5,404 nucleotides of DNA, taken from assembly GCA_946479335.1 (NCBI GenBank), contig CAMLFP010000375.1, positions 1-5,404 of the forward strand, written 5' to 3'. This DNA is from an uncultured Archangium sp. Lineage in GTDB: Bacteria > Myxococcota > Myxococcia > Myxococcales > Myxococcaceae. The position numbers and the translations under genes are program-made. Each line of letters begins with the position of its first letter. Position 1 is the first letter of the stretch. Under the pieces are notes generated by a model. It made no database searches. It was not told where the DNA came from and was given only the letters and a program-made list of their open reading frames with translations. Positions 1 to 5,404 of the stretch are shown here, piece by piece.

Positions 1-725
1 AGTCGGCGAACTTGAACGTCTCGTGGCGCGCGGTCTTCTATTTCGGTTTCGGCAAGCTGGGCCCGCTGCAGTGGAGCAACCTCTTCGCGCGCTACCAGCA
101 CCTGCACCCGCAGAACTACTACACCGACTCGTACAACGGCCGCTCGGTGACGGTGTACGTGGCCGACCTCACGCGCCAGCGGTACTCGCTGCAGGTCGGC
201 AACGAGATGGAGCTCACCATCATCCCCAAGTGGCTCGACGCGGTGTGGAGCGTGCTCTACGGCACCGATCGCGACTACCAGAACGTGATCCAGGCCAGCG
301 AGGGCAACCGGGAGTACATGTCGACGGTGCTGCGCCTGCAGCTCTACATGACGAAGCACGTGCACTGGCTGCTGGAGAACGCCATCAGCCAGGAGACGTC
401 GATCAACGGCAACCTGTACCGCACGCATTACGACTCCATCTTCCAGAACTCCGGCGGCACGCCCGACACGCGCGGGCTGCAGTTCGGCGACTCGCCGGTG
501 CGGAGATCGTGGCAGCTCAAGACCGGCCTGGTGTTGAGCCCGCTGGGCCGCGGCATCTACACGCGCCCGTCGATTCGACTGCTGTACGGCTTCCAGTACT
601 CGAGCCAGCACGCGGCGTTCGGCAGCGGCTTCGTCACCGCGCTCGATCAGTACAACGCGTTCCGGCCGACGAGCACGGTGGCGTGGCATCACCTGGTGTC
701 GCTCGAAGCAGAAGGGTGGTTCTGA
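1..725 (+). CDS. Maltoporin-like (LamB-type) outer-membrane carbohydrate porin, C-terminal part
   Basis: This is the C-terminal ~240 residues of a beta-barrel porin; the frame is open to the left edge (Ser-Ala-Asn precede the TTG at 12), so the true start is outside. The protein is rich in Tyr, Trp and short alternating polar/aromatic strands. Its end resembles the last strands of LamB: RPSIRLLYGF matches the RPEIRLF-type motif, and the chain ends EGWF with a C-terminal aromatic residue, the usual recognition signal for the barrel-assembly machinery. LamB-family porins are trimeric 18-stranded channels that pass maltose and maltodextrins across the outer membrane. Here the visible length fits roughly the second half of such a protein. 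The gene ends 3 bases before a starch-cleaving lipoprotein gene, which supports a maltodextrin substrate, but the sugar specificity is inferred from context. Another sugar porin of the same fold (ScrY-like) is the main alternative. Confidence 0.72.
   Translation, partial: SANLNVSWRAVFYFGFGKLGPLQWSNLFARYQHLHPQNYYTDSYNGRSVTVYVADLTRQRYSLQVGNEMELTIIPKWLDAVWSVLYGTDRDYQNVIQASEGNREYMSTVLRLQLYMTKHVHWLLENAISQETSINGNLYRTHYDSIFQNSGGTPDTRGLQFGDSPVRRSWQLKTGLVLSPLGRGIYTRPSIRLLYGFQYSSQHAAFGSGFVTALDQYNAFRPTSTVAWHHLVSLEAEGWF
711..719 (+). promoter_or_regulatory. Purine-rich ribosome binding site for the amylase, inside the porin 3' end
   Basis: GAAGGGTGG lies 9 bases before the ATG at 729 and within the last codons of the porin gene. 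With the 3-base gap between porin stop (723-725) and ATG, this suggests translational coupling in one transcript. It is an imperfect Shine-Dalgarno match. Confidence 0.5.
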
Positions 726-728
726 CCG

Positions 729-1826
729 ATGCGCTGGCTCTGTTGCCTGTTGTTGATGACCGCGTGTCTGCCCCGCGTGCCGAAGCAGCGCCTCGCGGAG
801 CGCGCGCGGATCGCCGTCGGCTACATCGTCGACCCCTCGTATTCGGGGAAGGCCTTCGAGCCGCCTGACGAGCTCAAGAAGCGCTTCGCCGCGGAGTTGA
901 ACGAGCGCAACCTCGAGGTGGTGGAAGTGCCGCTCTCCGCGCTCGAGGCGCAGCGGCTGACCGACTCACGCTTCCTCGCCGTGAAGGACGCCGCGAAAGA
1001 CGCGCAGTTCTTCCTCCTCGTCGAGCAGCGCGTGCACTTCTTCTCTCAGATCGACGGCCGCTACCGGTGGGAGGTGGCCACCAACCTCACCGCGGGCCGC
1101 GGCGACAGCGTGCGCGCGTCTGATCAATCGGAGATCCCCGTGATCCTCACGTACGATCACGAGAAGGAGCGCGAGGCGATCGCCACCGCGTCGTCGGATC
1201 TCACCGAGCGCATGGGCATGTTGCTCGACGGGGTGCTGGCGGGCTCCGCGGGCGCCGCGCCGGTGACGGCGACGTGGCAGCCGAAGAGCGTCTACTTCGC
1301 GATGGTCGACCGCTTCGAGAACGGTGACGCGTCGAATGACGGCGCCATCGATCTCGCCGACCCGCAGGCGTTTCACGGCGGCGATCTCCAAGGCCTCATC
1401 ACGCGCCTCGATTGGATTGCGTCGATGGGCTTCGACACCGTGTGGCTCTCGCCGATCTTCAAGATGCGCCCCGAAAAGTGGAACGGCTTCGGCGCCTTTC
1501 ACGGCTATTGGACGTGGGACCTGAGCGCCCTCGAGCCGCGCTTCGGTGACGAGCTGATGCTCGCGCAGTTGCGCCGCGAGCTCGACCGGCGCGGCATGAA
1601 GTTGATCCTCGACGTGGTGTTGAACCACGTCGGCCCCGATGCGCCGCTCGCGCAGCAGAAGCCCGAGTGGTTCCACCATCGCGGCGGCGTCACCGATTGG
1701 AACGACGCGCAGCAGTTGGTGATGAACGACGTGCACGGCTTGCCTGACCTCGCCACTGAGAAGCCGGAGGTCTTCGAGTACCTGCTCAACGCCACCCGGA
1801 GGTGGCTTCACGGTCGCGAAGCCTGA
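729..1826 (+). CDS. Amylase N-terminal fragment: lipoprotein signal, unknown domain, first half of GH13 barrel
   Basis: The 365-residue frame starts at an ATG. Residues 1-13 form a short lipoprotein signal: Arg2, hydrophobic LCCLLLM, then MTAC with Cys13 as the probable lipidated residue. Residues 21-170 are a mixed alpha/beta stretch that I do not recognise; it begins RIAVGYIVDP and ends in a helix before a Gly/Ala linker (171-178). GH13 begins with SVYFAMVDRFENGD (187-200), the N-terminal strand and a likely calcium site. It continues with FHGGDL (215-220), GFDTVWLSPIF (234-244), HGYW (258-261), region I DVVLNH (295-300) and a region V-like GLPDL (337-341). The fragment reads RRWL at 357-360, then HGREA and a TGA, ending just before region II. 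Alone it lacks the nucleophile and the acid/base, so it cannot be a catalytic amylase. It would sit on the outer membrane or cell surface. Confidence 0.78.
   Translation: MRWLCCLLLMTACLPRVPKQRLAERARIAVGYIVDPSYSGKAFEPPDELKKRFAAELNERNLEVVEVPLSALEAQRLTDSRFLAVKDAAKDAQFFLLVEQRVHFFSQIDGRYRWEVATNLTAGRGDSVRASDQSEIPVILTYDHEKEREAIATASSDLTERMGMLLDGVLAGSAGAAPVTATWQPKSVYFAMVDRFENGDASNDGAIDLADPQAFHGGDLQGLITRLDWIASMGFDTVWLSPIFKMRPEKWNGFGAFHGYWTWDLSALEPRFGDELMLAQLRRELDRRGMKLILDVVLNHVGPDAPLAQQKPEWFHHRGGVTDWNDAQQLVMNDVHGLPDLATEKPEVFEYLLNATRRWLHGREA
1806..1826 (+). other. Frameshift interval in the amylase (+1)
   Basis: The upstream frame carries recognisable amylase sequence up to RRWL (ending at 1808) and stops at TGA 1824-1826. 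The downstream frame is recognisable from about 1813. Skipping any single base from about 1809 to 1824 restores one continuous reading with a normal spacing of about six residues between the conserved Trp and DG of region II. The GG at 1812-1813 or T1814 are natural single-base candidates. GGAGG at 1798-1802, three bases before a CTT codon (1806-1808), resembles the stimulatory context of the prfB frameshift, but no stop or rare codon follows the CTT directly. Confidence 0.75.
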
Positions 1827-1845
1827 CGGCCTCCGCCTCGACGCG

Positions 1846-2670
1846 GTGAAGCACCTGCCGCCGGAGTTCTGGCGCGCGTTCAACGGCGAGTTCCCTCAGC
1901 TCTTCAAGGTCGGCGAGCTGCTCGACGGCAACGCCGGAACCATCGCCAACACCTGGCGAGAAGGGCGCTTCGATTCGATGTTCGACTTTCCGCTCGCGTG
2001 GGCGGCGCTCGACGTCTTCTGTCGCGGAGCGTCACCCGCGAAGCTGGGCGCGGCGCTCACCAACGACCGCCGCTACCTCGACGCGTCGAAGTTGATGACG
2101 TTGCTCGACAACCACGATCTCCCGCGGGTGATGCACGTGTGCGGCGGCGATCAACGCAAGGTCGAGAACGCGCTGACGTTCTTGTTCGCGGTGCGCGGCA
2201 TCCCCTCGATCATCTGGGGCACCGAGGAGGGCTTCGACGGCGCGAAGGAGCCGGAGAACCGCGCGTCGATGCGCTTCGCTCCGCACCCGCTCAAGGAGTT
2301 CATTGCGCGAGCGATGAAGCAGCGTGCCGCGATGGAGCCGGTGTTCGCCGTCGCTGAGGCTGACGACAAACACGTGGTCATCGTCAGCAGCACGCACGCG
2401 CTGCGGGTCGAGAACGGTGTCGCGACGTTGCGCCCCTCACCCCGGCCCTCTCCCCGCGGGAGAGGGAGTTTGGTGCGCACGCACACCTTCGACGGCGAGG
2501 GCTTCGTCATCGGCTCCGGCCCCGAGCTGGGCGATTGGGACACGAAGAAGGCGCTCAAGTTGCCCGCGACCGTCGAGCTCCCGGTGGGTGGCGTCTTCGA
2601 GTTCAAGTACCTGCGCCCGACCGGCGAGTACGAGCCGGGGCAGAACCGGGTGCTCTTCATCGCGCCGTGA
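1846..2670 (+). CDS. Amylase C-terminal fragment: second half of GH13 barrel plus CBM20-like domain
   Basis: The frame is drawn from an in-frame GTG, but homology to GH13 begins upstream at about 1813 (VAKPDGLRLDAVKHL), including Arg and the Asp nucleophile, so this is a continuation rather than an independent gene. I see no ribosome binding site before the GTG. Numbering from the GTG, it holds VGEL with acid/base E24, LLDNHD (86-91) with the third catalytic Asp, and the barrel-end strand GIPSIIWGTEEG (118-129). The strand HVVIVSS (176-182) comes from the trailing beta domain. Residues 197-209 (PSPRPSPRGRGSL) are encoded by a palindromic repeat. The end (211-274) looks like a starch-binding CBM20: FVIGSGPELGDWD (220-232), ELPVGGVFEFKYLR (244-257), and YEPGQNRVL where many relatives have WE.G.NR. 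At about 64 residues it is shorter than the usual 90-100. Confidence 0.75.
   Translation: MKHLPPEFWRAFNGEFPQLFKVGELLDGNAGTIANTWREGRFDSMFDFPLAWAALDVFCRGASPAKLGAALTNDRRYLDASKLMTLLDNHDLPRVMHVCGGDQRKVENALTFLFAVRGIPSIIWGTEEGFDGAKEPENRASMRFAPHPLKEFIARAMKQRAAMEPVFAVAEADDKHVVIVSSTHALRVENGVATLRPSPRPSPRGRGSLVRTHTFDGEGFVIGSGPELGDWDTKKALKLPATVELPVGGVFEFKYLRPTGEYEPGQNRVLFIAP
2433..2468. repeat. GC-rich palindromic dispersed-repeat element inside the amylase coding region
   Basis: The element begins CCCTCACCCCGGCCCTC and contains a perfect hairpin: left arm CCCTCTCCC (2446-2454), loop CGC, right arm GGGAGAGGG (2458-2466). From memory, near-identical CCTCACCCCGGCCCTCTCCC...GGGAGAGGG elements occur dispersed in many proteobacterial genomes, mostly between genes. 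Their translations read PSPRPSPRGRG in one frame and PHPGPLPAGEG in another, and both appear here. Only one copy is visible, so the repeat status depends on recognition. It is in frame, adds about 13 residues between the catalytic part and the CBM20-like domain, and keeps the downstream frame open. It is not a convincing terminator, since only three T follow. Confidence 0.65.
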
Positions 2671-2713
2671 CCGTTCGCCTGCCCTGACGGTCTCCACGGC
2701 ACGAAGAACCTGC

Positions 2714-3904
2714 GTGCGATTTTTCAGTCTGTTGGTGCTGAGCAGCTTCCTGTCAGCGTGTTCTGGGACGATCTCCGGCGAGTGTGCGACCACGAGCGGC
2801 GCCCAGGTGATCACCACCCGTTGCGTCACCTGCCATTCATCGACCCTCACCGGCGCGGCGCGAAACGGCGCTGACGTCGGCGTCGACTTCGACACCGAGG
2901 CCGGCATCACCCGGTGGAGCGAGCGCATCCGCGTGCGCGCCATCGACGCGAAGACCATGCCTCCCGGTGCGTCGTTGGCCGACTGTCAGACGCAGCAGCT
3001 CTCCGACTACCTCGACACGCTGGTGGCGGCGTGTGTGCCCTCGTGCAGTGCGCGCGTGTGTGGAGACGATGGCTGCGGTGGCGTGTGTGGTGCGTGCAGC
3101 GGCGCCGATGTCTGCTCGTCATCGGGCACCTGCGAGCCGCCGCCGTGTGTCCCCGACTGCACCGGCCGTGCGTGTGGCGATGACGGTTGCGGTGGTTCCT
3201 GCGGCAGCTGCGGTGTCGGTACGACGTGCGACGCGACGAGCCACTGTGTGTGCGCGCCGAACTGCAGCGGCAAGCAGTGCGGCAACGACGGCTGCGGCGG
3301 GAGCTGCGGCACCTGCAACGGCGTCCTGATCTGCAACGCAAATGTTGGCACCTGCGGTGCCACGTGCACGCCCGATTGCACGGGGCGCGTGTGCGGCGAC
3401 GATGGCTGCGGTGGCTCGTGTGGCGTGTGCGACGGCGGCGCGTGCTTGAGCACCGGCGTGTGTGGCTGCGCGCCTTCGTGCAGCGGCAAGCAGTGCGGCG
3501 ACGATGGGTGCGGCGGGTCGTGCGGGAGTTGCTCCGCGGGCGCGACCTGCTCGACGGCGGGCGCGTGCGCGGTGCCTCCGACCAGCTACGCCGCTGACGT
3601 GCAGCCGATCTTCAACACGTACTCGTGCGGCGGCAGCATGTGCCACGGCGGCGCGCGGCCGGCGGAGGGCCTCGTGTTGTCGTCGGCGACGGCGGGCTAC
3701 GCGGGGCTGGTGAACGTGAGCTCCACGGAGTGCACCTCGAAGGTGCGCGTGAAGCCGGGCGACACCACCGCGAGCTACCTCATCAACAAGCTCACCGGCT
3801 CCGGCATGTGCACCGGCAGCCGCATGCCGAAGATGGGCACCGGGCTGACCACCGCGGAGCTCAACACCGTGCGCGCCTGGATTCTCGGCGGCGCCGCACC
3901 GTGA
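2714..3904 (+). CDS. Lipoprotein with two cytochrome c-like domains flanking five 8-Cys repeats
   Basis: The GTG start is chosen because it yields a short lipoprotein signal (RFFSLLVLSSFLSAC, Cys16 lipidated); the frame is open further upstream but there overlaps the amylase in a shadow frame. A weak GAAG lies about 7 bases before the start. Residues 20-106 are a cytochrome c-like domain with RCVTCH (36-41) and KTMPPG (80-85), whose Met82 could be the second haem ligand. Residues 107-285 hold five cysteine-rich repeats. Residues 290-396 are a second cytochrome-like domain of the type common in Myxococcota and Planctomycetes: DVQPIF, SCGGSMCHGG (CX4CH, Cys305/Cys310/His311), RVKPGD, SYLINKL, RMPKMG, and a final WILGGA. 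The protein has 49 Cys in 396 residues. It is probably exported and anchored in the outer membrane, with possible haem-based electron transfer; partners are unknown. The role of the repeats, whether spacer or binding module, is inferred. Confidence 0.8.
   Translation: MRFFSLLVLSSFLSACSGTISGECATTSGAQVITTRCVTCHSSTLTGAARNGADVGVDFDTEAGITRWSERIRVRAIDAKTMPPGASLADCQTQQLSDYLDTLVAACVPSCSARVCGDDGCGGVCGACSGADVCSSSGTCEPPPCVPDCTGRACGDDGCGGSCGSCGVGTTCDATSHCVCAPNCSGKQCGNDGCGGSCGTCNGVLICNANVGTCGATCTPDCTGRVCGDDGCGGSCGVCDGGACLSTGVCGCAPSCSGKQCGDDGCGGSCGSCSAGATCSTAGACAVPPTSYAADVQPIFNTYSCGGSMCHGGARPAEGLVLSSATAGYAGLVNVSSTECTSKVRVKPGDTTASYLINKLTGSGMCTGSRMPKMGTGLTTAELNTVRAWILGGAAP
3032..3568 (+). repeat. Five tandem 8-cysteine repeats (about 33-35 residues each)
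   Basis: The units encode residues 107-140, 145-178, 180-214, 218-250 and 252-285 (DNA 3032-3133, 3146-3247, 3251-3355, 3365-3463, 3467-3568). Each has eight Cys in the pattern CX3CX4CX4CX3CX2CX4-5CX5-6C around a core CGDDGCGGSCG, so four disulfides per unit are possible. Units 2 and 4 carry PDCTGR; units 3 and 5 carry SGKQ. Linkers alternate between 3-4 residues (before 2 and 4) and one residue (before 3 and 5). This implies duplication of a two-unit block. Such repeats are frequent in secreted proteins of Myxococcota; their function is not established. Confidence 0.88.
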
Positions 3905-3907
3905 CTA
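3902..3907. other. Convergent stop codons directly abutting
   Basis: TGA of the cytochrome lipoprotein (3902-3904) is followed immediately by the reverse complement of TAG (3905-3907) of the minus-strand gene. No intergenic base is left, and I found no hairpin with a T-tract on either side. Transcripts probably overlap at their 3' ends. Confidence 0.85.
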
Positions 3908-5404
3908 TTGGAGCTTCAGCGTGCCCAGCGCGGTGGTTTCGCCTGACTTCACGGTGAGTCGTGTCTCCACGCGCGCGCGCGAATCCGCGACGTTCAAGAT
4001 CATCACGTGCTCGCCGGGCGCCGCGTCGAACTCCACCACGCCGTTGGTCGCGGCGAGCCCGAAGCGCTGGTTGCGATCGACGTAGACGATCGGCTGCGCG
4101 AGGGGCGCTCCCGTGGCATCGACCGCGGTGAACGACACCTTCCCCGGCGCGCCGACGTGGATGACGACGTCTTCTCCGGCTTCGGAGATCGCACACCCCA
4201 GCGTCCGCTGGCTGTCACTGACGCTCTCGAGGCACACGAAGGTACGCACCGGCTCGTGGCCCTCGCGCGTGAACGTGGTGCCATTCAGCGGGAGGTTCAT
4301 CGTCACCTGCGCGCTGCGCAGCGCGATGGTCCACGACCCCGGAGGAATCGCTCCGTCGACGCGACCGCGCAGCACTCCACGCGGTTGCAGCGTCACCACG
4401 GCCTCTTCCTTGCCGTCAGTGCGGGTCATCCCCGAGCGCTCGTCTTTCACCGCGCGCACCACCAGCGGCCACGCGGCGTCGTCTTCGCGCACCTCGCAGG
4501 TCGCGCGGCCATCGGCGTCGCTCTTCACGCTCACGCGGTAACCGCAGGAGATCGACGCGCCCTCGATGGGCTCGCCGTTCGGCGTCACGACGCGCACGCG
4601 CACCTTGTCGGGCGGCAGCTCGTCGCGGAAGGGGACGCCGCCATCCGGCCCGCGCACCACGAAGCGCAGCGGGGTCTCGTCGCGCGGGTCGACTTCCCGC
4701 GTCTCGTCGGCGCTCCGGCCGTCTTCGCAGCGCACCTCGAAGTGAAAGCGCCCGCGCGACAGCAGCAGCGTCGGTTCGTCATCGGTCGCGCTGCTCCAGC
4801 CGGCCGGAGGCGCCGGCGTCGCCAGGGTGTCGCAGCCCTCGACCTCCACGTCCGCCACGCTCCGGTACTCGACCGCGACCTCGTCGCGCGCGGGCGGCAT
4901 CGCCAGCGTCACGCGCGTCGTCACGCCTTCGGGCAGCGTCACGTGGAGGCGCGGGCGCTCCTCGTCGAGCGTGTCCTCTGGCGCGGCCTGTAGCAGCACC
5001 TCTTCGTCGGTGAGGCCGTCAAAGGCGAACTGGCCCACGTCATCGGTGGTCGTGGAGTCGTCCGACATGAAGGAGCCGGCCACGACGCTCCCCAGCTCGA
5101 CCTGCACACCGGGGAGCGGGTGGCCGCGTTGATCGACCAGCGTGCCCTCGAGGCGCGACGGGCGCGAGAGCATCACTTCAGCGCGGAACTCACGCTCTTC
5201 GGGGTGATAGCCAGCCTTCTCGAAGCGCAACTGCGGCTCCAGGTCACCGAGGTCGGGCATGTGAAAGACCCCGTCATCGCCGGTCGTCTGGGTCCATGAG
5301 AGCGCGCGCACGCTCGCGGTGACGGTGACGCCGGGCAGCGGTCGCTCGTCGCGCCCGATCACCACGCCGTCGCGTTGCGCTGGAGTCCCAAGCCGGAGCT
5401 CGAG
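3905..5404 (-). CDS. Carboxypeptidase-regulatory-like (transthyretin-like) multi-module protein, C-terminal part
   Basis: The minus-strand frame is open to the right edge (ending LELRLGTPAQRDG before the GTG at 5365), so the start is outside; about 499 residues are visible. Numbering from that GTG, module 1 (1-70) has PLPGVTV, a TTGDDGVFHMPDL strand pair and FEKAGYHPEE. Module 2 (70-157) has GTLVDQRGHPLPGVQV and TTDDVGQFAFDGL. Module 3 (about 253-328) has VVTPNGEPIEGASI and SDADGRATCEV. Module 4 (about 408-486) has AVDATGAPLAQPIVYVD and ATNGVVEFDAAPGEH. This is the CarboxypepD_reg signature (PlpGv.V followed by TdddG.F), an Ig-like beta fold found in many exported myxobacterial proteins. Residues 158-250 and 329-405 are less clear beta-rich linkers. 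No enzyme motif is visible. Paired Cys (178/212, 274/290, 379/391) suit an exported protein. A structural or surface-binding role is inferred. Confidence 0.78.
   Translation of the reverse strand, partial: LELRLGTPAQRDGVVIGRDERPLPGVTVTASVRALSWTQTTGDDGVFHMPDLGDLEPQLRFEKAGYHPEEREFRAEVMLSRPSRLEGTLVDQRGHPLPGVQVELGSVVAGSFMSDDSTTTDDVGQFAFDGLTDEEVLLQAAPEDTLDEERPRLHVTLPEGVTTRVTLAMPPARDEVAVEYRSVADVEVEGCDTLATPAPPAGWSSATDDEPTLLLSRGRFHFEVRCEDGRSADETREVDPRDETPLRFVVRGPDGGVPFRDELPPDKVRVRVVTPNGEPIEGASISCGYRVSVKSDADGRATCEVREDDAAWPLVVRAVKDERSGMTRTDGKEEAVVTLQPRGVLRGRVDGAIPPGSWTIALRSAQVTMNLPLNGTTFTREGHEPVRTFVCLESVSDSQRTLGCAISEAGEDVVIHVGAPGKVSFTAVDATGAPLAQPIVYVDRNQRFGLAATNGVVEFDAAPGEHVMILNVADSRARVETRLTVKSGETTALGTLKLQ

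Larger units (their letters stand above)
729..2670 (+). pseudogene. Lipoprotein GH13 alpha-amylase with CBM20-like domain, split by a +1 frameshift
   Basis: The two reading frames 729-1826 and 1813-2670 together form one protein of 646 residues if a single extra base is removed. The span is 1942 bases, one more than a multiple of three. Domain order in the composite: lipoprotein signal (1-13), unassigned domain (about 21-170), GH13 barrel (about 183-520), short beta region (to about 568), 13 repeat-encoded residues (569-581), CBM20-like domain (about 583-646). All GH13 hallmarks are present: D295/N299/H300 (region I), R369 and nucleophile D371 (region II), acid/base E396 (region III), H462/D463 (region IV). 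Family members hydrolyse alpha-1,4-glucosidic bonds of starch or glycogen. Because the two halves show no other decay, a recent mutation or a sequencing/assembly indel is more likely than an old pseudogene; recoding is possible. The exact GH13 subfamily is not determined. Confidence 0.8.

Noticed and set aside
12..14. TTG as the start of the porin
   Set aside because: The frame is open to base 3 and the protein is clearly only the C-terminal part of a barrel, so the start lies outside the window.
966..1883. 305-residue open frame on the minus strand
   Set aside because: It is antisense to the amylase, rich in Arg, His, Val and Glu without family features, and typical of the mirror frame of GC-rich coding DNA.
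2446..2475. Rho-independent terminator at the GGGAGAGGG hairpin
   Set aside because: It lies within an open coding frame and is followed by only three T residues.
2324..2713. Upstream extension of the cytochrome lipoprotein frame to 2324
   Set aside because: This stretch overlaps the amylase C-terminal domains in another frame and reads as Arg/Ser-rich shadow sequence. The GTG at 2714 gives a clean lipoprotein signal.
3032..3568. CRISPR array
   Set aside because: The repeats are imperfect, match codon periodicity and encode a cysteine-rich protein; there are no unique spacers.
3007..3646. Long minus-strand frames over the Cys-repeat array
   Set aside because: They are low-complexity His/Pro/Gln or Ala/Arg translations caused by the repetitive GC-rich codons of the real plus-strand gene.
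4007..4993. 328-residue open frame on the plus strand
   Set aside because: It lies opposite the carboxypeptidase-regulatory-like protein, is Arg/His/Ala-rich, and has no recognisable domain.
1..5404. Defence, phage or mobile-element system
   Set aside because: No integrase, transposase, nuclease, helicase or toxin-antitoxin signature was seen on either strand.

Overview
The window is GC-rich throughout, with strong G/C at third codon positions. It encodes a lipoprotein with tandem Cys-rich CGDDGCGG-type repeats flanked by small haem-binding domains, and a large protein built of carboxypeptidase-regulatory-like beta modules. Together these suggest a Gram-negative bacterium of the Myxococcota (former Deltaproteobacteria). 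This placement rests on composition and protein style, not on a marker gene.

Left part (1-2670, plus strand): a starch or maltodextrin module. The C-terminal ~240 residues of a maltoporin-like (LamB-type) outer-membrane porin end 3 bases before the start of a lipoprotein alpha-amylase. The amylase has a lipoprotein signal, an unassigned ~150-residue N-terminal domain, a GH13 catalytic barrel and a compact CBM20-like starch-binding domain. It is broken in this sequence by a +1 frameshift between about 1806 and 1826, just before conserved GH13 region II. Every catalytic residue survives in one frame or the other. A 36-base GC-rich palindromic repeat lies in frame between the catalytic part and the starch-binding domain. 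A likely division of labour is that the surface lipoprotein cuts starch or glycogen and the porin takes up the resulting maltodextrins.

Middle (2714-3904, plus strand): a 396-residue lipoprotein with an N-terminal CxxCH cytochrome c-like domain, five tandem 8-cysteine repeats (40 Cys), and a C-terminal myxobacterial/planctomycete-type cytochrome-like domain with a CX4CH motif. It follows the amylase by 43 bases, but no functional link to starch use is visible.

Right part (3905-5404, minus strand): the C-terminal ~499 residues of a secreted-type protein made of carboxypeptidase-regulatory-like (transthyretin-like) modules, running off the right edge. Its stop codon directly abuts the stop codon of the convergent cytochrome lipoprotein gene, with no intergenic base.

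I see no RNA gene, CRISPR array, insertion sequence or phage gene. The least ordinary items are the amylase frameshift, which sits beside a prfB-like sequence context, the repeat inserted between amylase domains, and the haem/Cys-repeat/haem lipoprotein. I do not see convincing evidence for a wholly new system.
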